In this document: one piece after another, positions 46,810-55,523 of the stretch
How the letters are laid out: each line of letters starts with the position of its first letter
Numbering within the stretch: position 1 is the first letter of the stretch
Assembly (NCBI GenBank): GCA_963761445.1
Contig: CAVXHV010000019.1
Coordinates: 186,001-250,000 of the forward strand
Reading direction: 5' to 3'
Length of the DNA: 64,000 nt
Source of the DNA: CAVXHV01 sp963761445
GTDB lineage: Bacteria; Planctomycetota; Planctomycetia; Isosphaerales; Isosphaeraceae
Made by a program: the position numbers and the translations under genes
Notes under the pieces: model-generated
What the model saw: the letters and a program-made list of their open reading frames with translations, nothing else
Told to the model about the DNA's origin: nothing
Database searches by the model: none

Positions 46810-47421
46810 TCACATCATCCCGCCCATTCCACCCATGCCCATTCCACCCATGCCCATTCCACCACCCATGCCTCCACCACCGCCACCGCCTCCGCCACGG
46901 CCGAGGGCACGGGGTGTACTCAGAGCGCGACTGCTTCGCCCGTATACGTTGGCATTTGGTCCACGGCCGGATCGCGTTGGCGAAGCGAGGCCCGGAAAGT
47001 AGGCCGCTGCGCGGCCGTAATAGAGTGATGGGCCGGTACCATCGAGATTGGAGGGGTCTTGCGCGAATCGAAAGGGTTGAGCCTTTCGTTCCTGGTTCTG
47101 GCCGGCATAGGGGTGAAGAGTGTCGACGGTATGATCGCCGGTAGCGGATATCGGGTTGTACAAAGCGCGGCGATCCATCTGGGAGTAATACTGTCGCTGG
47201 GCGACAGCCGAGTTCAGGGTGTCGATCGGGCGGGGCCGCAGCGATTGCAACTGCTGGTTAGGCAGATAAATCCCGTAGTAAAATTGAAATGGATCGGTCA
47301 AATTGCCACCGCCGGCGCCGCCCAAGGGGCCCTGCGCCTGCGCTGGGGAGGGCTGACAGATTAGCGAGCCGCCTGCTACAACCACACCTACCATCGCACG
47401 GAGCAGATTCCGGAACATCAC
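46810..47421 (-). CDS. Secreted protein with Gly/Met-rich C-terminal tail
   Basis: A 203-residue protein with a signal peptide (MMFRNLLRAMVGVVVAGGSLICQPSPAQA). The mature part has FYYGIYLPNQQLQSLRPRPIDTLN, QDPSNLDGTGPSLYYGRAAAYFPGL. The last ~30 residues form a low-complexity tail of GGG and GMGGM repeats. Such tails may aid assembly or metal binding, but this is inference. Not related to any gene I know. Upstream DNA (47422-47617) separates it from a divergent gene. Confidence 0.65.
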   Translation of the reverse strand: MMFRNLLRAMVGVVVAGGSLICQPSPAQAQGPLGGAGGGNLTDPFQFYYGIYLPNQQLQSLRPRPIDTLNSAVAQRQYYSQMDRRALYNPISATGDHTVDTLHPYAGQNQERKAQPFRFAQDPSNLDGTGPSLYYGRAAAYFPGLASPTRSGRGPNANVYGRSSRALSTPRALGRGGGGGGGGGMGGGMGMGGMGMGGMGGMM

Positions 47422-47617
47422 AGCTACCCTCCTCGTTTCCGCTGTGGAGGCTCATGCCGCCTTTGCGTGAATTCGGATCGTGGGGCATGCGAACGCGAGC
47501 GGAACTTCAGCCCGCTTTCCTCCATACCTCCCACTTACTAAACTATTTATCATAATCGCGATAAGCCGGCGTTCAAGACGCAACCCGTCAAAAGCGCGTT
47601 CGAGGAACTCGACGACG

Positions 47618-48004
47618 ATGATACACTGGGCGAATCTTCTGGACTCGTCTGTCGCGTTCGCCGAGCTCCCCTCGACGGAATCGCTGATGACGAAGTACAT
47701 TCCGCTCGGGCTGCTCACCGTGCTCCTGGCGGTTTTGCTTTTCAAGGCCGTGCAGGTGTGGGGAGAAATTCACGATGTGGAAGAGCCCGACTCGCCGGGC
47801 GATCTACTCGTCTCCTTCCAGCAAGCTCACGCCGACGGCGACCTGGACGACGCCGAGTTCGCACGGCTGCGCGAGCAACTGAGCAGCGCCGGCTCGCTTG
47901 GCGCCGTCAAATCTGGCTCTCTCGCCGGCGATGACAGCACGTCAAAGCCGGTGGTCGTCCTCCAGGGCGGCGACGAAATGCAGCCCCCGCCGCCGCAGGT
48001 CTGA
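47618..48004 (+). CDS. Small single-pass membrane protein, SHOCT-like end
   Basis: From the ATG at 47618 (after GAGGAA) the protein has ~128 residues; an ATG at 47687 just before the membrane helix is the alternative. The helix is YIPLGLLTVLLAVLLFKAVQVW. The cytosolic end has LLVSFQQAHADGDLDDAEFARLREQL, which is a short-C-terminal (SHOCT-type) helical motif, and a Pro-rich tail. Function unknown. Confidence 0.6.
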   Translation: MIHWANLLDSSVAFAELPSTESLMTKYIPLGLLTVLLAVLLFKAVQVWGEIHDVEEPDSPGDLLVSFQQAHADGDLDDAEFARLREQLSSAGSLGAVKSGSLAGDDSTSKPVVVLQGGDEMQPPPPQV

Positions 48005-48050
48005 TGAAATGCGGCCGCAAGTCGTCGCGGCTCGAACGCGCCGGCGCAAG

Positions 48051-48884
48051 TCACGGCATGGACGTTGAGATATTCGCGCGTTCCCAGGAGCGCATGGGAT
48101 TGATGCCGGTCTTTGACTCGCGGATGAAACCGAGGAACTCGGCCACTTCGCTCACTTCCCCCAGTTCAGACTCGATCTGTTCCAGCGCCGCGCTCTGAGT
48201 CATCGCCTCTCGGTAGAGCAGCCTGAATGCCCGGCGCATCGCGTCAATGGCCGTAGCGGAAAGGCCCGCGCGGCGCATTCCGATCAAGTTCAGGCCGGTG
48301 ACGCAATTCTGTCCCTGCTGGAGGATGAAAGGGGGGATATCCTTCGTGCTCGAGCCCATGCCGCCGAGCATCGCAAGCCGTCCGACCCGCACGCGTTGCT
48401 GAAGCGCCGTCTGACTCGAGATGACGCAACCGTCGTGAAGGATCACGTGCCCGCCGATCTGCGCGTTGTTCACTACCGTGCAGGAGTTACCGACCTGGAC
48501 GTCGTGTCCCAGGTGACTGCCGATCATGAACATGTTGCAGTCGCCGATCGAGGTGATGCCTCTGCCGTCCAAGGTTCCGCGGTGAATCGTGACGTATTCC
48601 CGGAAGACGTTCCGGTCGCCAATTCTCAGCGACGTCGCCTCGCCGCGGTAGCCTCGGTGCTGCGGACTTTTTCCCAGCACCGCCCCGTGGCCTACGAAGT
48701 TCTCGGCCCCCATCGTGAGCGGCCCGGTGAGACTGGCGTGGGCTTCAATGATGCATTCCGGCCCGATCTCGACTGCGCCTTCGATGATGGCGTATGCACC
48801 GATCAGCACGTCGGGTGCCAGCGTCGCTTCGGGGTCGATGACAGCAGTTGGGTGAATCAATTCCGAAGTGGCGAGCGTCATCAA
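48051..48884 (-). CDS. lpxA: Acyl-ACP--UDP-N-acetylglucosamine O-acyltransferase LpxA
   Basis: The 277-residue left-handed beta-helix enzyme catalyses the first step of lipid A synthesis. It has the hexapeptide repeats (IHPTAVIDPEATLAPDVLIGAYAII), the active-site histidine in MIGSHLGHDVQVGN, and GLNLIGMRRAGL near the C-terminal helical domain. The frame is intact. lpxA supports a Gram-negative, lipid-A-making cell. No other lpx genes are adjacent. Confidence 0.92.
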   Translation of the reverse strand: MMTLATSELIHPTAVIDPEATLAPDVLIGAYAIIEGAVEIGPECIIEAHASLTGPLTMGAENFVGHGAVLGKSPQHRGYRGEATSLRIGDRNVFREYVTIHRGTLDGRGITSIGDCNMFMIGSHLGHDVQVGNSCTVVNNAQIGGHVILHDGCVISSQTALQQRVRVGRLAMLGGMGSSTKDIPPFILQQGQNCVTGLNLIGMRRAGLSATAIDAMRRAFRLLYREAMTQSAALEQIESELGEVSEVAEFLGFIRESKTGINPMRSWERANISTSMP

Positions 48885-49037
48885 CAGCCTCCTTCTGCCC
48901 CGCCCGATGAAAGGACCTCCAGTCCTCCCATGTCATCGGACAACGACCTTACAAGATTTAAGAAATCACTTTCGACGATTTCGTCCATTCCAAAAAATGG
49001 ACTCTGTGCCCAGGGATTCAAGCCTGACTGCAAGATG

Positions 49038-50111
49038 TCATGCAATATCGACTCGGCGTTTGGTCTGGACGCTAGCGATTTCTGCGAGGCAGAGCTTGAG
49101 CGCTTGGCTTGCGAGAGATCCGGAGAGTTGATCGGCCTCGTGCCCGGTAGCGACTGCGCCGGCGGCGGCGGTGAGTTCATGGGCGAAGGAGTCGATCGGA
49201 TCGCCGCTGCCGAGGCTGGGGCGCTCGACCGAGCCGTCGGGCAGGATGACGGAGAGCGGCATGGCGAGGTGGCCTTCGCCGGCGAGATTGGCGAACTCGA
49301 ATGCGAGGGTTGCACGCTCGAGATAGAGCTCGAAGCCGTGGGCGAATGGCCGGCCGGGCTGGCTCAGCGCCCCGGAGGTGCAGGTGACGGTCAGATTCGG
49401 GCGGTCGTAGAGATACTGGGTGCTCAAGTGAACGACGGCGCCGTCCTGGACAATTCCGGTCGAATGCACGGCGCGGGGCGGTCCGCAGGCGAGGGCGACG
49501 AAGTGGGTGTCGTGGATGTGTAGATCGATGGCTGGCCCACCGCTGCGGCCGGGGTCGGCGATGCCGCTGGACCAATCCGGTTTGGAGATCACGCGGAAGA
49601 AGTGGGCGGCTTGAAGCGCTCCAAACCGGCCGGATCGAACGGCATCGAGGGCGAAGGCGAACTCGGGGAAAAACGGCAGAACATGCCCGACCATGAGCAG
49701 CTTTCCGGCCGTCCCGGCGGCCGCAATCATCTGGTCTGCCGAGCCCGCCGAGAGGGCGATCGGCTTTTCGACCAGGACGTGCTTGCCGGCCTGAAGGGCC
49801 TGAATGGCCATCGGGGCGTGTGAATCGTTGGGAACGCACAGATCGACGAGATCAACGTTGGGATCAGCCAGGATCTCGTCGAAATCCCGGTAGCAGGCGA
49901 GCTCCGAGAGGTCCATCTGGGTGCCGCGGGGACCAAAATTGCCCTGGATGCTCGTCCAATCGCCTGCGAGCTTTTTCGCGTCTCGGCTGCACAAGGCAAC
50001 GATCTTCAGGCCGCTCGCACGCTGCGCGGCGAGATAGTGGATCATGCCCATGAAGCCGATGCCGGCGATGCCGATGCCTATGTTTTTCGTAACTTTCGTC
50101 TCAGTAGTCAT
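49038..50111 (-). CDS. Gfo/Idh/MocA-family oxidoreductase
   Basis: A 357-residue NAD(P)-dependent sugar oxidoreductase. The N-terminal Rossmann fold reads IGIAGIGFMGMIHYLAAQRASGLKIVALCSRD. The catalytic Lys is in KHVLVEKPIALS. The C-terminal alpha/beta domain has the HIHDTHFVALACG motif, which includes the conserved His. The substrate is unknown. Intact frame; flanked by lpxA and by an unassigned gap. Confidence 0.88.
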   Translation of the reverse strand: MTTETKVTKNIGIGIAGIGFMGMIHYLAAQRASGLKIVALCSRDAKKLAGDWTSIQGNFGPRGTQMDLSELACYRDFDEILADPNVDLVDLCVPNDSHAPMAIQALQAGKHVLVEKPIALSAGSADQMIAAAGTAGKLLMVGHVLPFFPEFAFALDAVRSGRFGALQAAHFFRVISKPDWSSGIADPGRSGGPAIDLHIHDTHFVALACGPPRAVHSTGIVQDGAVVHLSTQYLYDRPNLTVTCTSGALSQPGRPFAHGFELYLERATLAFEFANLAGEGHLAMPLSVILPDGSVERPSLGSGDPIDSFAHELTAAAGAVATGHEADQLSGSLASQALKLCLAEIASVQTKRRVDIA

Positions 50112-50579
50112 TTGCAGCTTTCCATCATTTCCATGAATTCCGATGGGTTGCCTGTTTTTCCATGGTTTTCATGAATTCTTATCGCATTTCTTGTCGCCTG
50201 TTTCCCGCCAGTTGAGATGACCTTTCGATTGTGCGCCGATGGGGTGATGTTGAGCAAGATCATGGTCACGCTGCCAAAGGAAAGGTAAGCCGGGCAAAGC
50301 GGCCGAGGACATCCTGAAAACGTTTGTTGGAAATACGGCGGCACCGAGATCGGCTTCGGCAACCTGATGTTTGCTTCGGTAAGTTCCGGTGCCCTGCTCT
50401 ACTGGCTGCGAAAGGCTTGGGATCATCGCCTCGACCTTCCACCCGCCAATACTAATTGATTCACTTTGCATACGATGCCAGTCACGGAGAATGGCGCGAA
50501 GGATCGGGGCGTTTACCGGCACCGCACGTCCGTAAACCGGCGATGGCTCAAGAACCGCGTTATAGGAGTCGCGGCCAGA
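50112..50579. other. Intergenic region, no secure gene
   Basis: About 470 bp. A 117-codon minus-strand frame (50169-50522) has no recognised motifs and crosses a region of weak coding character. Possibly old remnant sequence next to the toxin gene. Confidence 0.4.
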
Positions 50580-51107
50580 TTATCGAAGCGATCTGGCCCC
50601 GTGTGGTCCCAGGCTCTCACGGATAGTAGTGATGGGCAGGTAGAGGTGCATTGCATTGTCGAGCAGCGATACGAATCCATATTTCTTGTAAAATTCCCGA
50701 GCCTGCTGGTCGATCGCATCGACCTCGACAGCATGGATGCCGAGTTGATCTGCTAATTGCAGGGCACGCCGCAGGGCATCCAGGAGCAGCACCTCACCTA
50801 GCCCCTTCCCCCGTGCGTTGATGTCAACGGCCAGGCGGGCGAGGATGACGACCGGCACTGGGTGTCTCGGCATCTTCTTTGCGTCGGTCACCGGCAGGTT
50901 CTGGAAAGCAATGCCGCCGGACGCCAGCGTGTAATAGCCGCAGACTTTCGTGCCGCCTGGGTGGACTGCAACGAAGCTCCGTCCAAGGTTCCGTTTCTCA
51001 TACTGCGTGACCAGGCGGAGCAGGAAGTCATCCAGTGGTGGTTTGCCGCACGAGAAGCTAGCGCGGTCGTGGCTGCGGTTGAGCCGTTCGATCCGCCAGT
51101 CGACCAT
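50580..51107 (-). CDS. GNAT acetyltransferase toxin (TacT-like)
   Basis: From the ATG at 51107 (MVDWRIERLNRSHDRASFSCGKPPLDDFL) the protein has 175 residues. It is the GNAT toxin type that acetylates aminoacyl-tRNA: SCGKPPLDDFLLRLVTQYEKRNLGRSFVAV (core motif in pieces), YTLASGGIAF, VVILARLAVDINARGKGLGEVLLLDALRRAL with the acetyl-CoA loop, and DAIDQQAREFYKKYGF. Homologous TacT-type toxins lower translation under stress. The antitoxin gene ends 4 bp upstream. Confidence 0.85.
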   Translation of the reverse strand: MVDWRIERLNRSHDRASFSCGKPPLDDFLLRLVTQYEKRNLGRSFVAVHPGGTKVCGYYTLASGGIAFQNLPVTDAKKMPRHPVPVVILARLAVDINARGKGLGEVLLLDALRRALQLADQLGIHAVEVDAIDQQAREFYKKYGFVSLLDNAMHLYLPITTIRESLGPHGARSLR

Positions 51108-51111
51108 TGTG

Positions 51112-51378
51112 CTAGGCAAGATTGTCTGCGGCGCGGCGAAGGACAGGATTCGCTGTGGGTGGGTTGTCGAGCAGTTTAAGGAACAGGTCACGGTCGCGGT
51201 CGGAAAGCGGCGTTATCGTTTCCTCGGCGAAACGGATCTCGTCCTCCGGAATGACAACGGCTTTACGGATGCGTATCTCAGTTTCGCTCAGTTGGTCAAT
51301 GATGACCGTCGCGTTGGCGAAGCCTTTCGGGAGGCAGATCCGGCCTTTCGCGTCGGTTGACCTAGTTTCCATGTGCAT
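51112..51378 (-). CDS. Antitoxin: AbrB-like N-terminus with DUF1778-type toxin-binding C-terminus
   Basis: From the ATG at 51378 (MHMETRSTDAKGRICLPKGFANATVIIDQ) the protein has 88 residues. The N-terminal half (STDAKGRICLPKGFANATVII, ETEIRIRKA) has the swapped-hairpin AbrB/MazE look rather than a ribbon-helix-helix. The C-terminal half (LSDRDRDLFLKLLDNPPTANPVLRRA) matches the end of DUF1778 antitoxins, the segment that neutralises GNAT toxins. It lies upstream of the toxin with a 4-bp gap, and the two form one operon. An ATG at 51372 is an alternative start. Confidence 0.75.
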   Translation of the reverse strand: MHMETRSTDAKGRICLPKGFANATVIIDQLSETEIRIRKAVVIPEDEIRFAEETITPLSDRDRDLFLKLLDNPPTANPVLRRAADNLA

Positions 51379-51628
51379 ACTGCTTCGCCTGCGATTAATC
51401 GACTCACTAAGGACATCATAGCGCATAGTGGGAGAATGGGCAAGTGGGATAATGCCACCGTTATAACTTCCGAACACTCGCATGTAAGTATTCCATCGCA
51501 TTTGATGGGCTTACAGGGGTAAACACTTTTATGGCAGTTCGAGCCGGAGGAGTCGATTCGCGTTTCTGGATGCCTTTACTTTTGATCTATCGGTTACGCT
51601 GCGGTGCGTCGTCTGGCATAGGTATGAT

Positions 51629-51634
51629 CCTGAA
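51629..51634. repeat. Target site duplication CCTGAA (left)
   Basis: CCTGAA immediately before the TGTCGACAGCAG end of the 703-bp element. It matches CCTGAA at 52338-52343. Confidence 0.75.
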
Positions 51635-52337
51635 TGTCGACAGCAGCCAGGAAGTGAGCCACTTTCGCAGCCAGAATTGAGCCACCGCGGTTGTTGCCGG
51701 ACGAACCGCGAGTAGCGCTGATTAGTGACACCTATGCCGGTGTTCGATGTCAACATCCAACGAGAATTGCAGCGTCGTCGATGTTATCGATCGCATTGGT
51801 TGATTCAAATCGGCCTTCACCCTTGGCCTGAGGCTGATTTGAATCAACCAATGCGATCCGACAGCGGAAGATTCGAACGCAGAGGATCATCGTCGTGGAT
51901 GTCGAAGCTAATTGTCGCCCATCAATAAAGCCCGAGAACGCTCCGCCAGCGTTCCCTGGGCAAACGCACTCGTCGCTTTTCCGGGACGATTTGACCGCGC
52001 TGGCGAGTCGCGGCTTGTTTTATATGTACAGATATAATACTTCTTGAATGACAGAATCTGACAAAGCTGAGAGAGCCACTCTGCGATTTTGAATGTTAGG
52101 CTCGGGGTCGGCAACCCAGTTTTCACCGTCGTTGCCGGCCGGCAACTCCGGTTGGCATACGCCGACTTCCTAGAGACCAACGCAAAGTGATTCTAGAACC
52201 TCGCAAGGTGTCGTCAAGAATATTCCGGAGAAAACGCCGAAAAAACGAATCGATAGAGCCACTCACCGCGATCAACTGATCGCAGAGTGGCTCAAGTGGT
52301 GCTGCGATAATGGCTCACTCTCTGGTTGCTGCTGACA
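51635..52337. mobile_element. Non-autonomous IS21-like element (703 bp), transposase genes absent
   Basis: The left end, TGTCGACAGCAGCCAG...TTGAGCCAC (51635-51685), is an imperfect inverted repeat of ~50 bp with the right end (GTGGCTCAA ... GCTGCTGACA, 52287-52337). Both ends share internal GTGAGCCA and TTGAGCCAC motifs, as is usual in IS21-family ends. The ends run TG...CA. CCTGAA is duplicated on both sides. No istA or istB is inside. The interior holds a 23-bp stem hairpin (51789-51858) and AT-rich sequence with no secure gene. Confidence 0.75.
51789..51858. repeat. Large perfect hairpin, 23-bp arms
   Basis: GATCGCATTGGTTGATTC plus five more bases (51789-51811) is perfectly complementary to 51836-51858, with a 24-nt loop that has partial GGCC pairing. 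No T-run follows. It lies inside the IS21-like element. Confidence 0.8.
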
Positions 52338-52343
52338 CCTGAA
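52338..52343. repeat. Target site duplication CCTGAA (right)
   Basis: Second copy of CCTGAA, directly after the TGACA end of the IS21-like element. Confidence 0.75.
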
Positions 52344-52793
52344 TGCCACTTCTTCCCTGTCCCTTTCTCGAAAGTGGAAAGAATCTTGTCTTTGTTTACT
52401 GTTTTAGCCTCAGGGACGAACCCCCGAAAGTTGGTAAACCTCTACCAGGTGGGGGTTGACAACTTGCTCAACGTATTTTTTCTTTTGAAAAGCTGTTGAG
52501 TTACAAGAAGTTATCCACAAGCCATTGGCCATCTTCCAAGCGGACTTACCCACCCCCGCCGTCGCTAGCGCTTTGAAGTCGCGCTAGGCGGGCATGGATA
52601 AGTCATAAAGAAATTGCCTTTTTTATATATAAGAAGGGAACGCCACGTAAGCCATTGATATGCATAGGGTCACCTGAACAGAATCTGCACAAACAAAATC
52701 AATATCGGATTTTGTTTGCTCAAAAATAGCTTGCAAACTTGAGCGGATATGTTCATGGTGTTGTCCATGTTTGCTCAAAAATGAGAACTAAAA
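52344..52793 (+). other. AT-rich origin-like segment before the replication gene
   Basis: A low-GC region with a perfect DnaA box TTATCCACA at 52511-52519. GTTTGCTCAAAAAT occurs twice as a direct repeat (52714-52727 and 52769-52782). An inverted repeat AAACAAAATC/GATTTTGTTT lies around 52691-52717, and there is an AT tract at 52618-52632. Together with the downstream replication-initiator-like gene this looks like a plasmid origin (oriV). No gene here. Confidence 0.6.
52511..52519 (+). promoter_or_regulatory. DnaA box (TTATCCACA)
   Basis: Exact consensus DnaA-binding nonamer within an AT-rich stretch upstream of the replication-initiator-like gene. Confidence 0.6.
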
Positions 52794-52883
52794 ATGAACA
52801 AAGACGACCAAATGTCCAAGCAGGCCGTTGATGAACGATATGGAGTCCCAGTCTATCAAACAAACCCGAGTATCCCGTCAGAA
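52794..52883 (+). pseudogene. 5' part of the plasmid replication-initiator-like gene, split by an insertion sequence
   Basis: The ATG at 52794 begins MNKDDQMSKQAVDERYGVPV and reads 30 codons exactly to the TCAGAA target site at 52878-52883. Removing the IS and one target copy joins it in frame to codon GCG at 55524. The protein then continues AEIKRNKRAQIG and into the domain encoded to 56027. As it stands, translation runs into IS DNA and stops near 53042, so the intact initiator is not made from this start. Confidence 0.72.
52878..52883. repeat. Target site duplication TCAGAA (left)
   Basis: TCAGAA at the left flank of the insertion sequence, matching 55518-55523. Confidence 0.82.
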
Positions 52884-53105
52884 CTGACGTTCCGCACATC
52901 TGCCCCTGATTATCCCGGAATTTCGCTCGGTATCAAACCGTTCAGGCGGAGGGACTATCGCGAGGAGCCGGTAGACGGGCGGCACTTGCAACCCGTGTGC
53001 GGTCGCATCGTCAGGCGGTTTAGTCATCGCAACGGCTGTTGACCTCCCACGCTCACCCCTGGTGCTTCAACGTGGTCGAGAATAGCGGCACGCTGGCGGG
53101 CCAGG

Positions 53106-54857
53106 TCAGACGTCGTAGACTTTCGACATTCCAAGCAGGCGCAATACCCGACGCTGAAGCCGGCTCAATTGTGTTGTGAAGACCAGAGGTGATCGCCGCT
53201 CAACTTGCAGCGCATGTCGTTGCACGTCCTCAAACAGGTCAATCAGCCGTCGGGCTGTGGGACGCCGACACTTCCGGCCTTCGGGGTACATCGGCAGGCT
53301 TTCAATCGCCTCGCGGTCCATGGCGCGACGCAGCTCGCGTTCAAGCAGCGACTCGGCCAAGAGCACCAGAAAATAGACACAGAGCAACGCCTGGATCCGG
53401 CTGGCCTCCTTGAGATAGACCGGGGCAACCTCGAAGTCCGTCTTCAAGTGCGAGAATCGTTTCTCAAGTGCCGGCTGGCCCTTGTAAGCTAGCAACATTT
53501 CCAGACCCGACAGTGAATGGTCGTTCGTGATCAAAGGGAAGACACCGTCACCCGCCGTTTCCGCGATGAGTCGCTCGTGATCGATGTGATACGCCAGCTC
53601 GTAGCGAGTGCTCGTCTTCTTGAGGTATCGCGTCTTATCATTCGGTCGACCTCGCCGATCCTGGCGGAACTTCTCCTCAGTTCGCTCCTTGATTTCCGTG
53701 ACGATCCAACTCTCAGCACCGCGGGCCCGGAGGATTTCCTGGACGGCTTCCGCAACCTTCGCTTCTTGGCGAAACCGTGTCCGCGGAGATGACAGCTTCA
53801 ACCGCAGCTCCGACAATTCGATCAAGGCCCTTTCGACCTGCTGATGACGCGCATGGGAATCCTGCTCGGCTTTGCGTGTACTGTGGTACCAAACCAGTCG
53901 GTATCCTTCGACGCTCAGCGAAGCCTGCTCGGAGATCGAGTACTCATCCACAATCTTGCCGTCGTCATTTCGCTTGTCATGGATGCGCCGCCACTGGATC
54001 TGCCCACTGCCGAGTAAATCTCGAAAGGCACTATCCTCTGACCGGGTCCGCGGCAGTACTGTTAAGAACCGGCCTTGGCGTTGATGGATATGGGCCATGT
54101 TCTCGGTGCTGGCGAGCTTGCAATCCGCCACGTAAAGGAAATCTCGTCTTCCGGTCAGGCGACAGAGAAGGTCCCAGGTAGCACGGTGAGTTTGGTCGTC
54201 CGCCACGTTGCCGCTGGCAACTTGGAAGTACAACGGAACCGCGCCGTCCTTGGCCACTGTGAGGATATAAAGCAGTTGCTTGAGGTCCGGGCGATGGTCC
54301 TTGTTGTAACCCCAGGTAATTGCCATCCTGGTCCGTTTGCCCCGCATTTCTTCTTTGGCCGCGTCAGCATAGGCGCCATGAAAGGTGATAGTAGTGGAAT
54401 CGTTGTGGAGCTCATCGAGGTCGACATCGAATTCCTTGATCACATGAGCCACGAGCGCCAGGACCAACGAGGTGATATCGCTTTGGAACAAGCGATCGAG
54501 ACAGCGGCCCATCCGGTCGTCGTTGAGAGATGGCAGTTGGCTTTCGGCGAAGCCGAGTACTTCGGGAGCGAACCTCGCCGCCCATTCTCCGATGCCGTAC
54601 AACGGCTCGCGGGAGAGGAGCACGTTCTTGAGCAGGAGTGAGATGCCCAGGGCGGGAGCGATCCGGCAGCGGCGATCGGCGCGTGGGAGATACGACCGGA
54701 GAAAATTGTCGAGCCGCATGCGTGCGAGGAGTTGATTGATGATCGGCAAGGCATCGATGCGATACGAGCTAAGAGCCTGACCCTTGGCGCGAGCGATCTC
54801 ACCAGGGCGTGGGGGAGTAGTCGAAGACGGGACGTGTCGTTTCTTGGGTTTCTGCAT
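53106..54857 (-). CDS. IS1634-like (IS4 superfamily) DDE transposase
   Basis: From the ATG at 54857 (MQKPKKRHVPSS) the protein has 583 residues; an upstream ATG at 54923 adds 22 residues with no features. It has the catalytic-type Asp in LDELHNDSTTITF, a second Asp in RRDFLYVADCKLAS, and the Glu region in GQPALEKRFSHLKTDFEVAP. DLKQLLYILTVAKDGAVPLYFQVASGN is diagnostic of the IS1634/IS4-type DDE transposases. The frame is intact, so the element could be active. Confidence 0.85.
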   Translation of the reverse strand: MQKPKKRHVPSSTTPPRPGEIARAKGQALSSYRIDALPIINQLLARMRLDNFLRSYLPRADRRCRIAPALGISLLLKNVLLSREPLYGIGEWAARFAPEVLGFAESQLPSLNDDRMGRCLDRLFQSDITSLVLALVAHVIKEFDVDLDELHNDSTTITFHGAYADAAKEEMRGKRTRMAITWGYNKDHRPDLKQLLYILTVAKDGAVPLYFQVASGNVADDQTHRATWDLLCRLTGRRDFLYVADCKLASTENMAHIHQRQGRFLTVLPRTRSEDSAFRDLLGSGQIQWRRIHDKRNDDGKIVDEYSISEQASLSVEGYRLVWYHSTRKAEQDSHARHQQVERALIELSELRLKLSSPRTRFRQEAKVAEAVQEILRARGAESWIVTEIKERTEEKFRQDRRGRPNDKTRYLKKTSTRYELAYHIDHERLIAETAGDGVFPLITNDHSLSGLEMLLAYKGQPALEKRFSHLKTDFEVAPVYLKEASRIQALLCVYFLVLLAESLLERELRRAMDREAIESLPMYPEGRKCRRPTARRLIDLFEDVQRHALQVERRSPLVFTTQLSRLQRRVLRLLGMSKVYDV

Positions 54858-55517
54858 CCGAGTTGCTCCTGACGAACGAGTGTGAGCGGCGTACACAAGA
54901 TACGCTGGAGCCGCTCTGGACACATGAAGCAGAGCGGCTCCGTCGCCCCGATTCCTGGGGACATCATTGTCCTGGAAAAGAAATCTTCAAGGCATCCACG
55001 GATTGCCCTACATGAACTATGATGCTGTAGTTTGTCGTAAGTCGCGTCGAACTAGCCCTACGTGGAGGCTCGATTTCAACAAACGGTGTGTCAAATCGCG
55101 CTCGGTGGTTTGGAGAAGCGATATTCCCGAGAAAAAACGGCTCTTTCCCTGGAGGGAGGGCAAGGAAGTGCTCGACTGGATTCTTGGGTTGTCACACTCG
55201 GCGAGACTTACGTCGAAGAGCAGCCAATTGAAGAATTTCAAAAATTCCCGCTCGGGGAATCGGACACTGCGGTGAGACTTGACCTGACGAGAAGATGTCG
55301 ATGTCAGGCAATGAGTCTTGGTGTAGCCGCCTACCGCTGAGCCGGCGCGATCCGCAACGATCAGACCGGCAACCTGCGCGAGGCGATAGCCGTGAGGCCG
55401 CGCGTGTCATCGCGCCCATGAGCCAAGCTCGGTCTGTTCGGGGCTACTCAGCCATAGTCGACTGGCTCAGGCGGCGGTAATTCGGAGATAATAAGGGGCA
55501 GATGTGCGGAACGTCAG
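54858..55517. other. Right part of the insertion sequence, no recognised gene
   Basis: About 660 bp between transposase start and right terminal repeat. Short frames on both strands do not look like known proteins. Could be passenger DNA or an older element. Confidence 0.4.
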
Positions 55518-55523
55518 TCAGAA
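55518..55523. repeat. Target site duplication TCAGAA (right)
   Basis: Second copy of TCAGAA, adjacent to the right end of the insertion sequence. Confidence 0.82.

Larger units (their letters stand above)
52884..55517. mobile_element. Insertion sequence with IS4-superfamily (IS1634-like) transposase, 2,634 bp
   Basis: The left end CTGACGTTCCGCACATCTGC... is a perfect inverted repeat over 23 bp with the right end, which finishes in ...GCGGAACGTCAG at 55517. Similarity continues past 23 bp with a few mismatches. The 6-bp duplication TCAGAA flanks both sides. The transposase gene (minus strand) fills 53106-54857. About 660 bp on the right carry no recognised gene. I cannot exclude that two elements are nested, since the region right of the transposase looks unrelated to it. 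Confidence 0.82.

Noticed and set aside
51908..52180. A 90-codon minus-strand frame in the IS21-like element
   Set aside because: No ribosome site, no motif, and codon use looks random.
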